NCBI GenBank assembly: GCA_050247515.1
Contig: JBFWUB010000005.1
Span: 62,001 to 126,000, forward strand
Origin: RAM1 sp050247515
GTDB taxonomy: Bacteria; Pseudomonadota; Gammaproteobacteria; Burkholderiales; Burkholderiaceae_C
Direction: 5' to 3'
DNA length: 64,000 nt
Shown: positions 25,351 to 33,942 of the stretch, piece after piece
Numbering within the stretch: the first letter of the stretch is position 1
How the letters are laid out: every line of letters starts with the position of its first letter
Position numbers and translations under genes: made by a program
Notes under the pieces: generated by a model
Databases searched by the model: none
Told to the model about the DNA's origin: nothing
What the model saw: only the letters and a program-made list of their open reading frames with translations

Positions 25351-26081
25351 ACCACCACCAGGCCGTCCACCGGCGCCAGGCCCAGGCTGCGCGCCAGCTT
25401 GGTCCATTCGCGCTGCGTCAGGTGTGGCCGCGCCGCGTCCAGCACCGCGTGAAACACCGGCTCGGGTGCCTTGGCGCGCATGTCGGCCAGCAGCGCCGCG
25501 CGCTCGGCGGGGTTCATGAAGGGCACCAGCCAGCGCACGATGCGCATCATTTCCTCGGGCGGGATGGAGGCCACCAGCGCATCATGGATGGCCTCCAGCT
25601 CGGCGTCGGTGTAGCGGGCCCACAGCACGGCGTTGTGCGCGGTTTCTTCCACATGCATGTGGTGGAAGTTCTCGGCGATGAACAGCGACAGGTCGCGGTA
25701 CAGCGCCAGCACGGCGGCGGCCCGCTGCGCGGTGGGCCTACCCAGAAGCGCAGTGGCGGCGCCGGCCAGGCGGCTGATGTGGGCCAGGTGGTCGTCATGC
25801 TCATGCGCGATCACGGCGCTGGCGCCGGTGGCGCGGGCTTCCAGCGCGGCGTGGATGAAGTCGTTTTCATGCTTCAGGTGCGAGGCACAGGCGTCCATCA
25901 GCGCCAGCACCTGCTGGGTGGTCTGGGCCAGCTCCAGGTCGTCGTCGCAGTCCATGCGGCCCAGCGCCAGCAGGGTGTCGGCCATCAACGCGCGCATCGC
26001 CTTGTGGATGCCGGCATACATGTCCATGCGGGGAGCCTGGGCGGCAGCTACCTGCTGCAGTTCCTTTGAATCGATCTTCAT
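25347..26081 (-). CDS. Hemerythrin-like domain protein
   Basis: This 244-residue helical protein has the four-helix di-iron pattern of hemerythrins: H26 in helix A (GIHKAMR), H68 with E72 (HxxxE), a His cluster at 93-101 (AHEHDDHLAH) and H141 with E145 in FHHMHVEE. It may bind O2 or NO, or store iron, in the cytoplasm. The C-terminal 70 residues (PEEMMRIVRWLVPFMNPAER) are an extra helical part. The stop shares TTAA with the PPOX-GAF gene. An AT-rich upstream region and a Crp/Fnr-type palindrome at 26214-26233 suggest regulation. Confidence 0.82.
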   Translation of the reverse strand: MKIDSKELQQVAAAQAPRMDMYAGIHKAMRALMADTLLALGRMDCDDDLELAQTTQQVLALMDACASHLKHENDFIHAALEARATGASAVIAHEHDDHLAHISRLAGAATALLGRPTAQRAAAVLALYRDLSLFIAENFHHMHVEETAHNAVLWARYTDAELEAIHDALVASIPPEEMMRIVRWLVPFMNPAERAALLADMRAKAPEPVFHAVLDAARPHLTQREWTKLARSLGLAPVDGLVVV

Positions 26082-26213
26082 GGTTTTCTTTCCGTCTTGT
26101 CCGGTGCACCGTGCACCGCAGAAAGAAGTGTCAAAGAACGCGGCTTGTCGCGCCGCTAAGAATTGCTTAAACGATTGCTAAAAGAACCTTAAATTTCGCC
26201 GTGCCCGACGCCG

Positions 26214-26233
26214 GCTGTGAACTGCGTCACAGC
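26214..26233. promoter_or_regulatory. Crp/Fnr-family palindrome upstream of the hemerythrin gene
   Basis: GCTGTGA-ACTGCG-TCACAGC contains TGTGA-N6-TCACA, the exact Crp half-site arrangement. It begins 1 nt after the GMC oxidoreductase stop region on the upstream side of the hemerythrin gene. A TTTAAG hexamer on the minus strand (26188-26193) would place it near -42. No T-run follows, so a terminator is less likely. Binding is inferred. Confidence 0.45.
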
Positions 26234-26234
26234 T

Positions 26235-27821
26235 CTACGCGGCCCGGATCATGTCGGCCGCCTTCTCGGCCATCATGATCACCGGCGCATTGGTGTTGCC
26301 GCCCACGATGCGCGGCATCACCGACGCGTCCACCACCCGCAGCCCCTGCATGCCGTGCACGCGCAGCTGCGCGTCCACCACGTCCAGCGGGCCGGGCCCC
26401 ATGCGGCAGCTGCCCACCGGGTGGTAGATGGTGTCGCCGTAGTTGCGGATGAATTGCCCGATCTCTTCATCGGTCTGCGCGGCCGCCGACGCCGGCAGCT
26501 CCTGCCCCCGGTAGCCGGCCAGCGCGGGCTGCTGCAAGAGGGTGCGCATGAGCTTGAAGCCACGCACCATGCGGGCCATGTCGTCCGGCTCCGCGAGGAA
26601 GTTCGGGTCCACCAGCGGCGGCGCCAGCGGGTCGGCGCTGGCCAGCGTTACGCTGCCGCGGCTTTGCGGGCGCAGCAGGCACACATGGCATGAATAGCCG
26701 TGGCCGAACACCGTCTTGCGGCCATGGTCCACCAGCTTGCCGATCACGAAGTGCAGCTGCAGGTCGGGCAGGGCTTCGTGCGGCTGGCTCTTGATGAAAC
26801 CACCGGCCTCGGCAAAGTTGGTGGTCAGCATGCCGGTGCGGAAGTTGCGCCATTCAAAAATGCCCTTCACCGCGCGCACCAGGCCCGTGAATGACAGGCC
26901 GAACAGGTCTTTCAGGTGCGGTGCGTTCACCACCTGCACCACATCCACATGGTCGTGCAGGTGCATGCCCACGCCGGGCAGGTCGTGCACCACGCCAATA
27001 CCGTGTTGTTGCAATTGGGCCGCCGCGCCAATACCTGACAGCAGCAGCAGCTGGGGCGACAGGAGCGCGCCGGCACACAGCAGCAACTCGCGCGCCGCGC
27101 GCAGCTGGCGCAGCTCGCCGCCCTGGCGGTATTCCACGCCCACCGCACGGCGGCCTTCGGTAAGGATGCGCGTGGCGTGCGCACCCGTGATGACCTGCAG
27201 GTTGGGCCGTGACAGGTGGGGCGTGAGGTAGGCCTTGGCCGCGCTGAAGCGCTCGCCGTTCTTGTGCGTGACCTGGTACATCCCCACACCTTCCTGCCGC
27301 GCGCCGTTGAAGTCGGGGTTGGCGGGGTAGCCGGCCTGCACGCCTGCCTGCACGAACACCGGGCCAAACCGGTTGGGCGTGGTGAGGTCGCGCACATTCA
27401 GGGGGCCGCCCGTGCCATGGAAGGCATCGGCACCGCGTTCGTTGTGCTCGGCGCGCTTGAAGTACGGCAGCACGTCGGCCCAGCCCCAGCCGGGGTTGCC
27501 CTGCTGCGCCCAATGGTCATAGTCCTCTGGCACGCCGCGCGCATAGATCATGGCGTTGACCGAACTGGAGCCGCCCAGCACCTTGCCGCGCGGCTGGTAG
27601 CCGCGCCGGCCGTTCAGGCCGGGCTGGGGCACGGTGTTGAGCGCCCAGTTGGCCTGGCCGTTTTTGGCCAGCAGCGCCAGCCCGGCGGGGCAGTGAATGA
27701 GCGGACTGGTGTCGCTGGGCCCCGCCTCCAGCAGCGCCACACGCACCGAAGGATCTTCAGAAAGCCGCCCGGCCAGCACGCAGCCGGCCGAGCCGCCGCC
27801 GATGATGATGTAGTCAAGCAC
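26235..27821 (-). CDS. GMC family FAD oxidoreductase (choline/alcohol dehydrogenase-like)
   Basis: This 528-residue flavoprotein oxidises an alcohol, most likely a medium-chain or aromatic one. The FAD fold is YIIIGGGSAGCVLAGRLSED at the N terminus, followed by the GMC signature 1 region (GRGYQPRGKVLGGSSSVNAM) and signature 2 (GALLSPQLLLLSGIG). The catalytic His is in YHPVGSCRMG and the closing Asn region is GGNTNAPVIMMAEKAADMI. A very strong AGGAGGGG site precedes the start. The substrate is not determined by sequence. It diverges from a 3-hydroxyacyl-CoA dehydrogenase gene. Confidence 0.9.
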   Translation of the reverse strand: MLDYIIIGGGSAGCVLAGRLSEDPSVRVALLEAGPSDTSPLIHCPAGLALLAKNGQANWALNTVPQPGLNGRRGYQPRGKVLGGSSSVNAMIYARGVPEDYDHWAQQGNPGWGWADVLPYFKRAEHNERGADAFHGTGGPLNVRDLTTPNRFGPVFVQAGVQAGYPANPDFNGARQEGVGMYQVTHKNGERFSAAKAYLTPHLSRPNLQVITGAHATRILTEGRRAVGVEYRQGGELRQLRAARELLLCAGALLSPQLLLLSGIGAAAQLQQHGIGVVHDLPGVGMHLHDHVDVVQVVNAPHLKDLFGLSFTGLVRAVKGIFEWRNFRTGMLTTNFAEAGGFIKSQPHEALPDLQLHFVIGKLVDHGRKTVFGHGYSCHVCLLRPQSRGSVTLASADPLAPPLVDPNFLAEPDDMARMVRGFKLMRTLLQQPALAGYRGQELPASAAAQTDEEIGQFIRNYGDTIYHPVGSCRMGPGPLDVVDAQLRVHGMQGLRVVDASVMPRIVGGNTNAPVIMMAEKAADMIRAA

Positions 27822-27947
27822 TTGCGTCCCCTCCTGGTGATACAGGCGCGTACCTTACCCCGGATTGGCCCGCCATGTAACACCCGTTAACATCCGGGTT
27901 CTTCGGCCAGCCGGGTCGGCAGCGCCGGGCAACTGACGGGAATCCAC

Positions 27948-28814
27948 ATGGCGAACGAATTGGGTAGGGGTCTGGACGTGGTGGGCATCATCGGCGCCGG
28001 CACCATGGGCAACGGCATCGCGCAGGCCTGCGCCGTGGCGGGGCTGCGGGTGGTGATGGTGGACGTATCGGACGCCGCCGTGGCCAAGGGTCTGGCCAGC
28101 GTGGCCGCCAGCCTGGACCGGCTGGTCAAGAAGGAAAAGATCACCGAAGCCGGCAAGGCCGCTGCGCTGGGCCTCATCCAGGGCAGCACAGCCTATGACG
28201 ACCTCAAGGCGGCGCAGATCGTGATCGAGGCCGCGACCGAGAACTACGAACTCAAGCTCAGGATCCTGCGCCAGGTGGACGCGCTGGTGGCGCCGCAGGT
28301 GATCCTGGCGTCCAACACCTCGTCCATTTCCATCACCAAGCTGGCGGCGGCCACGTCGCGCGCGGACCGCTTCATCGGCATGCATTTCTTCAACCCCGTG
28401 CCCATGATGGCGCTGGTGGAAATCATCCGCGGCCTGCAGACCAGCGACGCCACGCATGACGCGGTGAAGGCGCTGGCCGAAACGCTGGGCAAGAGCCCGA
28501 TCACCGTGAAGAACGCGCCGGGCTTCGTGGTCAACCGCATCCTGGTGCCCATGATCAATGAAGCCTTCTTTGTGCTGGCCGAGGGCCTGGCGACAGCCGA
28601 GGACATCGACGCCGGCATGAAGCTGGGCTGCAACCAGCCGATCGGCCCGCTGGCGCTGGCCGACATGATCGGGCTGGACGTGTGCCTGGCCGTGATGGAC
28701 GTGTACCTGGCCGAGTTTGGCGACAGCAAGTACAGGGCCTGCCCGCTGCTCAAGGAAATGGTCGCCGCCGGCCGCCTGGGCCGCAAGACCGGCCGCGGCG
28801 TGTACAGCTACTGA
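27948..28814 (+). CDS. 3-hydroxybutyryl-CoA dehydrogenase
   Basis: This 288-residue NAD(P)-dependent enzyme of fatty acid/butyrate metabolism interconverts 3-hydroxyacyl-CoA and 3-oxoacyl-CoA. The Rossmann motif is VGIIGAGTMGNGIAQACAVA. The catalytic His-Glu pair lies in GMHFFNPVPMMALVEII and the C-terminal domain shows PGFVVNRILVPMINEAFF with LGCNQPIGPLALADMIGLD. Length and motifs fit Hbd/PaaH. An enoyl-CoA hydratase gene lies 1.1 kb downstream on the same strand, which could provide the preceding beta-oxidation step. Confidence 0.92.
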   Translation: MANELGRGLDVVGIIGAGTMGNGIAQACAVAGLRVVMVDVSDAAVAKGLASVAASLDRLVKKEKITEAGKAAALGLIQGSTAYDDLKAAQIVIEAATENYELKLRILRQVDALVAPQVILASNTSSISITKLAAATSRADRFIGMHFFNPVPMMALVEIIRGLQTSDATHDAVKALAETLGKSPITVKNAPGFVVNRILVPMINEAFFVLAEGLATAEDIDAGMKLGCNQPIGPLALADMIGLDVCLAVMDVYLAEFGDSKYRACPLLKEMVAAGRLGRKTGRGVYSY

Positions 28815-28838
28815 AGCCCCGCCCGCAGCGTCCACACC

Positions 28839-29888
28839 ATGGCGTCCGGCGGCACCCCCGAAGCACAGCCCGCAACGCTGCGTCTGAGCCCGTCGCTGGG
28901 CCGGGTGCCTGCGCCCGCCGCACCCGCACCCGCACCCGCACCCGCACCCGCACCCGCACCCGCACCCGCTGCCGCGCCCGAAGCCGTTGAGCCGCCCGCC
29001 GCCGCGGCACCTGCAGCGCCCACCCCAGCCGACACGCCCGCCCCCCGAACCGGCTCCATTGCCCACGGCGTGGCTGCATTGCGCGGCGCGGCCTCCGCCG
29101 CGCGCACGGCACCCAGCCTGGTACCACTGACGGTGGCGCTGGGCGGCATTGCGCTGGTATCCAGCATTGGCTGGGTGATCGAGCGGCGGCGCAACAGGCG
29201 CGAAAGCGACTCCGTGCTGTGGGCGGATGTGCAGCCCGCGGCGTCGTCCATCGTCACGCGCGTGAACAGCCTGGACGACATCCTGCCTGACAACCCCAAC
29301 CCGGCCGAGGCGGCGCGCGCCATCTACGTCACCGCCATTGGCGAGACCAACTCGCGCCGCGAGGCCACGCTGATCGACCTGCACCAGATGGACCAGAAGC
29401 TGCAGCGCCGGCGCAAGCGCGGCGACGTGGTGGCGGCCGTGCTGCTGCTGCAGCAGCACCTGGTGGACTTCCGCTACACCAGCCCGTGGGTGTTCATGGA
29501 ACTGCGCGAGCTGTACAAGGAGCTGGCCCTGCAGCAGGAATGGGAGGTCGCGCGCGACGCCTTTCGCGCCCGCTTCGGCCAGAACGCACCGCAGTGGTCA
29601 GCCCCGTCCACGGCCGGCGCCGAGTTGCTGGACGACACCCACCTGTGCAACGGCATCGTAGGCCAGTGGCCGCTGCGGCCCGCGCGCATGTGGATCCTGC
29701 GCTGGATGCTGGGCGAGCACGACATGCGCGTGAAGGCCATGGGCCCGCCGTTGCTGCCGCTGGGCGTGTACCGCGACCTGATGCTGCTGGACAGCATGCT
29801 GGACGACGCCATGGCCATCGAGGCGGCCAGCGCCGCCGCCGCGCCCGCGCCGTCACCCACCACCGAGGCCGCGCTGTCACCCACGTGA
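28839..29888 (+). CDS. Pro/Ala-rich single-pass membrane protein of unknown function
   Basis: In this 349-residue protein, residues 1-85 are low-complexity Pro/Ala, including about ten consecutive Ala-Pro pairs encoded by a hexanucleotide repeat. A membrane segment follows at about 92-112 (SLVPLTVALGGIALVSSIGW) with Arg-rich residues after it. The rest is a soluble helical domain (NPAEAARAIYVTAIGETNSR, VVAAVLLLQQHLVDFRYTSP, RDAFRARFGQNAPQW). The layout, a Pro-rich part plus a membrane span plus a helical domain, loosely recalls FimV/TPR-type polar scaffolds, but there is no LysM motif, so this is only a guess. The C terminus returns to Ala/Pro. Confidence 0.65.
   Translation: MASGGTPEAQPATLRLSPSLGRVPAPAAPAPAPAPAPAPAPAPAAAPEAVEPPAAAAPAAPTPADTPAPRTGSIAHGVAALRGAASAARTAPSLVPLTVALGGIALVSSIGWVIERRRNRRESDSVLWADVQPAASSIVTRVNSLDDILPDNPNPAEAARAIYVTAIGETNSRREATLIDLHQMDQKLQRRRKRGDVVAAVLLLQQHLVDFRYTSPWVFMELRELYKELALQQEWEVARDAFRARFGQNAPQWSAPSTAGAELLDDTHLCNGIVGQWPLRPARMWILRWMLGEHDMRVKAMGPPLLPLGVYRDLMLLDSMLDDAMAIEAASAAAAPAPSPTTEAALSPT
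28921..28968 (+). repeat. Hexanucleotide microsatellite (CACCCG)x8
   Basis: Eight perfect head-to-tail copies of CACCCG encode alternating Pro and Ala within the Pro/Ala-rich protein. Gain or loss of a unit keeps the frame and would change only the linker length. Confidence 0.9.
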
Positions 29889-29923
29889 TGCGCGCGCGCC
29901 CGTCGCGCCGCTAGCATGCGTGC

Positions 29924-30754
29924 ATGAACACGCCCACCCTTGCGCCCAACCCCGGCACAGCGCCGCCCGAGGGCACCATCACCACCGAGCGGCACGGCGC
30001 GCTGCTGCTGATCGGCATCAACCGGCCCGCCAAGCGCAACGGCTTCACGCCGCGCATGTACCGCGAGCTGGCCGAGGCCTACACCCTGCTGGACGACGAT
30101 TCGGACCTGCGCGTGGGCGTGCTGCATGCCTTTGGCGACCATTTCACCGCCGGGCTGGACCTGCCCACCATTGCGCCGCTGATGCAGCGCGGTGAAAAGG
30201 CTTTTGCCTTCGGGCTGGTGGAGCCCAACGACCTGGGCACGCCGGGCTACCGGCGGCGCACCAAGCCCATGGTGGCCGCGGTCAAGGGCATCACCTTCAC
30301 CGTGGGCATCGAGCTGATGCTGGCGGCCGACATCGTGGTGGCGGCCGACGACTGCCGCTTCTCGCAGCTGGAAGTCAAGCGCGGCATCATGGCCACGGGC
30401 GGCGCCACGCTGCGCATGGCCGAGCGCGCGGGCCTGGGCAATGCGATGCTGCATCTGCTGACGGGCGATGAGTTCGGCAGCGCCGAAGCCCTGCGCCTGA
30501 ACTTTGTGCAGAAGGTGGTGCCGGCAGCGCAGGTGCTGGACGAGGCGCTGCGCATCGCGCAGGCCATTGCCGGGCAGGCACCGCTGGCGGTGGTGGCCAC
30601 GCGCATGAACATGCTGAAGGCCGTGGAGCATGGGCCGTTGATGGCCATGCAGGATTTCATCAGCACGCAGCAGCGGCTTGCCAACAGCGAGGACGCGGCT
30701 GAGGGGGTTCGGTCGTTTACAGAGAAGCGTCCTGCTCGGTTCAGCGGACGGTAG
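29924..30754 (+). CDS. Enoyl-CoA hydratase/isomerase family protein
   Basis: This 276-residue crotonase-fold enzyme hydrates or isomerises an enoyl-CoA. Family motifs are INRPAKRNGFTPRMYREL, GDHFTAGLDLP (oxyanion region), VAAVKGITFTVGIELMLAAD and ALRLNFVQKVVPAAQVLDEA. The usual catalytic Glu pair is not clear: the first would lie in the VGIELMLAAD helix, and the second position reads differently (QLEVKRGIMATGG). It may therefore be an isomerase-like or less typical crotonase. It is followed by a large inverted repeat, the only non-coding stretch near 300 bp in the window. Confidence 0.87.
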   Translation: MNTPTLAPNPGTAPPEGTITTERHGALLLIGINRPAKRNGFTPRMYRELAEAYTLLDDDSDLRVGVLHAFGDHFTAGLDLPTIAPLMQRGEKAFAFGLVEPNDLGTPGYRRRTKPMVAAVKGITFTVGIELMLAADIVVAADDCRFSQLEVKRGIMATGGATLRMAERAGLGNAMLHLLTGDEFGSAEALRLNFVQKVVPAAQVLDEALRIAQAIAGQAPLAVVATRMNMLKAVEHGPLMAMQDFISTQQRLANSEDAAEGVRSFTEKRPARFSGR

Positions 30755-30782
30755 TTTTGTTGGTCCGCGGGTTGGCGCTGAC

Positions 30783-31017
30783 GGTGCCCGGCTCCGCGAA
30801 TGTCCTCCGGACCGGCTTCGCCGGCCCTCCCCCTTTATTTCGCTGCGCCGGGCACCATCACCACCAACCCGCTGCATGTGTGGCTCACCACCGTTGGCAC
30901 GCTGACATGTCAGCAGGATCAGGTGGGTAGGGCGCTCTGCGCAGCGAAATAAAGGGGGAGGCGGGCGCAGCCCGCCGGAGGACATTCGCGGAGCAGAGTG
31001 CCCTGCCCGCCTGATCC
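30783..31017. repeat. Pair of inverted palindromic repeat units
   Basis: Two related units face each other in the 277-nt gap between the enoyl-CoA hydratase and gatB. Unit L is 30783-30856 and unit R is 30916-31017. They share two exact inverted cores: 20 bp (30791-30810 with 30975-30994) and 22 bp (30826-30847 with 30940-30961). Each unit also folds on itself with its own outer stem (GGTGCCCGG/CCGGGCACC in L; 25 pairs, 30916-30940 with 30993-31017, in R) and its own tip hairpin. R has three G-U pairs that are intact only in plus-strand RNA. It may act as a two-way terminator or be a MITE/BIME-like element. Confidence 0.85.
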
Positions 31018-31031
31018 AGAAGTGACGCTGC

Positions 31032-32477
31032 CTAGCCGAGCTTCCTGCGCAGCAGATCATTGACCTGTTGCGGGTTGCCCTTGCCCTTGGTGGCTTTCAT
31101 GGCCTGGCCGACCAGCGCGTTGAAGGCCTTGTCCTTGCCCGCGCGGAACTGCGCGACGTTGTCGGGATTGGCGGCAATGATGTCGTCGATGATCTTTTCC
31201 AGCGCCCCGGTGTCGTTCATCTGCTTGAGGCCCTTGGCCTCGATCACCGCGTCAACCTCATTGCCCTCGCCCGACCACAGCGCGTCAAACACCTGGCGCG
31301 CGGCGCTGTTGGACACGGTGTTGTCGGCGATCCGGCCGATCAGCGCTGCAAGCTGCACGGGGCTGACTGGCGCGGCGTCGATGCCGATGTCCTGCGCGTT
31401 GAGCCGTCGTGACACCTCGCCCATCACCCAGTTGCTGGCCAGCTTGGGCTGGCCGCAGGCCCTGGCCGCTGCTTCGAAATACGCCGCCATGGCCTTGCTC
31501 TGCGTGAGCGTGGTGGCGTCGTATTCGGGCAGGCCATAGTCCGCCACGAAGCGCGCCGCCATCACGCGTGGAAGCTCGGCCATCTGGCCACGCACACGCT
31601 CCACCCACTCAGGCGCCACCACCAGCGGCGGCAGGTCCGGGTCGGGGAAATAGCGGTAATCGGCCGCGTCTTCCTTGGTGCGCATGGCGCGCGTCTCGCC
31701 GGTGTCGGGGTCAAACAGCACGGTGGCCTGCTGGATCGCGTGGCCGTCTTCAATCTGCTCGATCTGCCAGCGGATTTCGTAGTCAATCGCCTGCTGCATG
31801 AACTTGAAGCTGTTCAGGTTCTTGATCTCTCGGCGCGTGCCCAGCGGCGCGCCGGGCTTGCGCACCGACACGTTGGCGTCGCAGCGGAAAGAGCCCTCCT
31901 GCATGTTGCCGTCGCAGATGCCGATCCAGGTCACGATCTTGTGCAGTTCCTTGGCATAGGCCACGGCTTCTTCGCTGCCGCGCATGTCGGGCTCGGTCAC
32001 GATCTCCAGCAGCGGCGTGCCGGCGCGGTTCAGGTCGATGCCTGACTGGCCGATGAAGTCTTCATGCAGCGACTTGCCCGCGTCTTCTTCCAGATGGGCG
32101 CGCACCAGGCGCACGCTTTTCTTTTCCTCACCCAGAAAAAATTCGACGCTGCCGCCCTGCACCACCGGGATTTCAAACTGGCTGATCTGGTAGCCCTTGG
32201 GCAGGTCGGGGTAGAAGTAGTTCTTGCGCGCAAAGATGCTCCTGGGCGCAATCGTGGCGTTCACGGCCAGGCCGAATTCAATCGCGCGCTCGACCGCGCC
32301 CTTGTTCATCACTGGCAGCGTGCCAGGCAGCGCCAGATCCACCGCACAGGCCTGTGTGTTGGGCTCGGCGCCAAATGCCGTGGCGGCACGGCTGAAGATC
32401 TTGCTTTGCGTGGACAGCTGGGCATGTGTCTCAAAGCCGATGACAACTTCGTAGCCCTGGATCAGTTTGCTCGTCAT
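31032..32477 (-). CDS. gatB: Aspartyl/glutamyl-tRNA amidotransferase subunit B
   Basis: This 481-residue kinase/tRNA-binding subunit of GatCAB phosphorylates Glu-tRNA(Gln) or Asp-tRNA(Asn) before amidation. The GatB signature LVRAHLEEDAGKS and SGIDLNRAGTPLLEIVTEPD with YFPDPDLPPL are present, as is the C-terminal YqeY-like domain ending TKGKGNPQQVNDLLRRKLG. The start at 32477 (MTSKLIQGYEVVIGFETHAQ) matches the family; the upstream in-frame ATG would overlap gatA. Only 1 nt separates it from gatA, so gatC-gatA-gatB form one operon. Confidence 0.95.
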   Translation of the reverse strand: MTSKLIQGYEVVIGFETHAQLSTQSKIFSRAATAFGAEPNTQACAVDLALPGTLPVMNKGAVERAIEFGLAVNATIAPRSIFARKNYFYPDLPKGYQISQFEIPVVQGGSVEFFLGEEKKSVRLVRAHLEEDAGKSLHEDFIGQSGIDLNRAGTPLLEIVTEPDMRGSEEAVAYAKELHKIVTWIGICDGNMQEGSFRCDANVSVRKPGAPLGTRREIKNLNSFKFMQQAIDYEIRWQIEQIEDGHAIQQATVLFDPDTGETRAMRTKEDAADYRYFPDPDLPPLVVAPEWVERVRGQMAELPRVMAARFVADYGLPEYDATTLTQSKAMAAYFEAAARACGQPKLASNWVMGEVSRRLNAQDIGIDAAPVSPVQLAALIGRIADNTVSNSAARQVFDALWSGEGNEVDAVIEAKGLKQMNDTGALEKIIDDIIAANPDNVAQFRAGKDKAFNALVGQAMKATKGKGNPQQVNDLLRRKLG

Positions 32478-32478
32478 G

Positions 32479-33942
32479 TCAGAAGCCCTCCGGGGTGCGG
32501 AGGTGGAAATCAGTGGCTTGCTGCAATTGATGTGCAGCATTCAGAAGCTTTGCTTCGCTGAAGTAGTTGCCCAGCAACTGCAGCCCCACGGGCATGCCAC
32601 CCTCGCCAAAGCCCGCAGGAACGCTCATGCCGGGCAGGCCGGCCAGCGAGCCGGGCAGCGTGAAGATGTCAGCCAGGTAATCTGCCAGCGGGTCGTTGCC
32701 ATGCTCGCCCAGCTTCCATGCGACCGTGGGCGCCACCGGGCCGGCAATCACGTCACACTGCTTGAAGGCCTGCTGGAAGTCGTCGGCGATCATGCGGCGG
32801 ATCTTCTGCGCCTGCAGGTAGTAGGCGTCGTAATAGCCGTGGCTGAGCACATAGGTGCCGATCATGATGCGGCGCTTGACCTCGTCGCCAAAGGCTTCGG
32901 CGCGGGTCTTTTTGTACATGTCCAGCAGGTCAGTGTACTTGTTCGCGCGATGGCCGAACTTCACGCCGTCAAAGCGGCTGAGGTTGGACGAGGCTTCCGC
33001 CGGCGCGATGATGTAGTACACGGGAATCGACAGCTGCGTGCGCGGCAATGAGATCGGCACCAGCTTCGCACCGAGCTTTTCATATTCCTTCAGTGCACCG
33101 TCCACCGCGGCACGCACGTCCGCCGCCAGGCCTTCGCCGAAAAACTCCTTGGGCAGGCCAATGCGCAGGCCTTCAAGGCTGTCGTTGAGCGAGCGCGTGA
33201 AATCTTCCGCCGGCACATCGAGCGAGGTGGCGTCGCGGTCTGCGTCAGGGCCACACATGGCCGACAGCAGCAGGGCGCAGTCTTCAGCCGTTCGCGCCAT
33301 CGGGCCGGCCTGGTCCAGGCTGGAGGCGAAGGCGATCATGCCGTAGCGCGACGCGCGGCCGTAGGTGGGCTTGATGCCCGTGATGCCGCAAAAGCCCGCA
33401 GGCTGGCGTATGGAGCCACCGGTGTCGGTGCCGGTCACGGCCGGCGCCAGGCGCGCGGCCACGGCCACGGCGCTGCCGCCTGACGAGCCCCCGGGGATTC
33501 GCGTGGTGTCCCACGGGTTGCGCGCGGGTTTGAACGCCGAGTTTTCATTGGACGAGCCCATGGCGAATTCATCGCAGTTGAGCTTGCCCAGCGTGACGGC
33601 GCCGGACTGCGCCAGCTTGTCCACCACGGTGGCGTTGAAAGGCGAGCGGTAGCCGGCCAGCATCTTCGAGCCGGCCGTACTCACGAAATCCCTGGTGACG
33701 AAGATGTCCTTGTGGGCGATGGGCACGCCCAGCAGCGGCGAAACGTCGCCCGCCGCGATGCGTGCGTCCGCAGCCTGGGCCTGTGCAAGCGTCACGTCCT
33801 CGCGAATGTCCAGGTACGCACCCAGATTTGAATGCTGTGCGCCTCGGGTCAGAAAATGCTGCGCAGCCTCCACGGCCGACACCTCTTTCGCGCGCAGCTT
33901 CGCAGCCAGCCCGGCCACCGTCAGTTCATGCAACGCACTCAT
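32479..33942 (-). CDS. gatA: Aspartyl/glutamyl-tRNA amidotransferase subunit A
   Basis: This 487-residue amidase subunit of GatCAB releases ammonia from glutamine for transamidation. The Ser-cisSer-Lys triad is visible: Lys in VPIAHKDIFV, the cis-Ser in GGSSGGSAVAVAAR, and the nucleophile Ser in GTDTGGSIRQPAGF. The downstream GITGIKPTYGRASRYGMIAF segment is typical of amidase signature proteins. The start overlaps the gatC stop by 4 nt. The presence of gatCAB suggests that Gln-tRNA or Asn-tRNA is made indirectly, as in many Burkholderiales. Confidence 0.96.
   Translation of the reverse strand: MSALHELTVAGLAAKLRAKEVSAVEAAQHFLTRGAQHSNLGAYLDIREDVTLAQAQAADARIAAGDVSPLLGVPIAHKDIFVTRDFVSTAGSKMLAGYRSPFNATVVDKLAQSGAVTLGKLNCDEFAMGSSNENSAFKPARNPWDTTRIPGGSSGGSAVAVAARLAPAVTGTDTGGSIRQPAGFCGITGIKPTYGRASRYGMIAFASSLDQAGPMARTAEDCALLLSAMCGPDADRDATSLDVPAEDFTRSLNDSLEGLRIGLPKEFFGEGLAADVRAAVDGALKEYEKLGAKLVPISLPRTQLSIPVYYIIAPAEASSNLSRFDGVKFGHRANKYTDLLDMYKKTRAEAFGDEVKRRIMIGTYVLSHGYYDAYYLQAQKIRRMIADDFQQAFKQCDVIAGPVAPTVAWKLGEHGNDPLADYLADIFTLPGSLAGLPGMSVPAGFGEGGMPVGLQLLGNYFSEAKLLNAAHQLQQATDFHLRTPEGF

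Noticed and set aside
26214..26233. Terminator of the GMC oxidoreductase gene
   Set aside because: The palindrome could form a 7-bp stem, but no T-run follows on the minus strand, and the exact TGTGA-N6-TCACA spacing is better explained as a binding site.
27855..29459. A 534-codon minus-strand frame with a Gly/Cys repeat
   Set aside because: The Gly-Cys run is just the complement of the CACCCG microsatellite; the plus strand holds the hydroxyacyl-CoA dehydrogenase and the Pro/Ala-rich protein.
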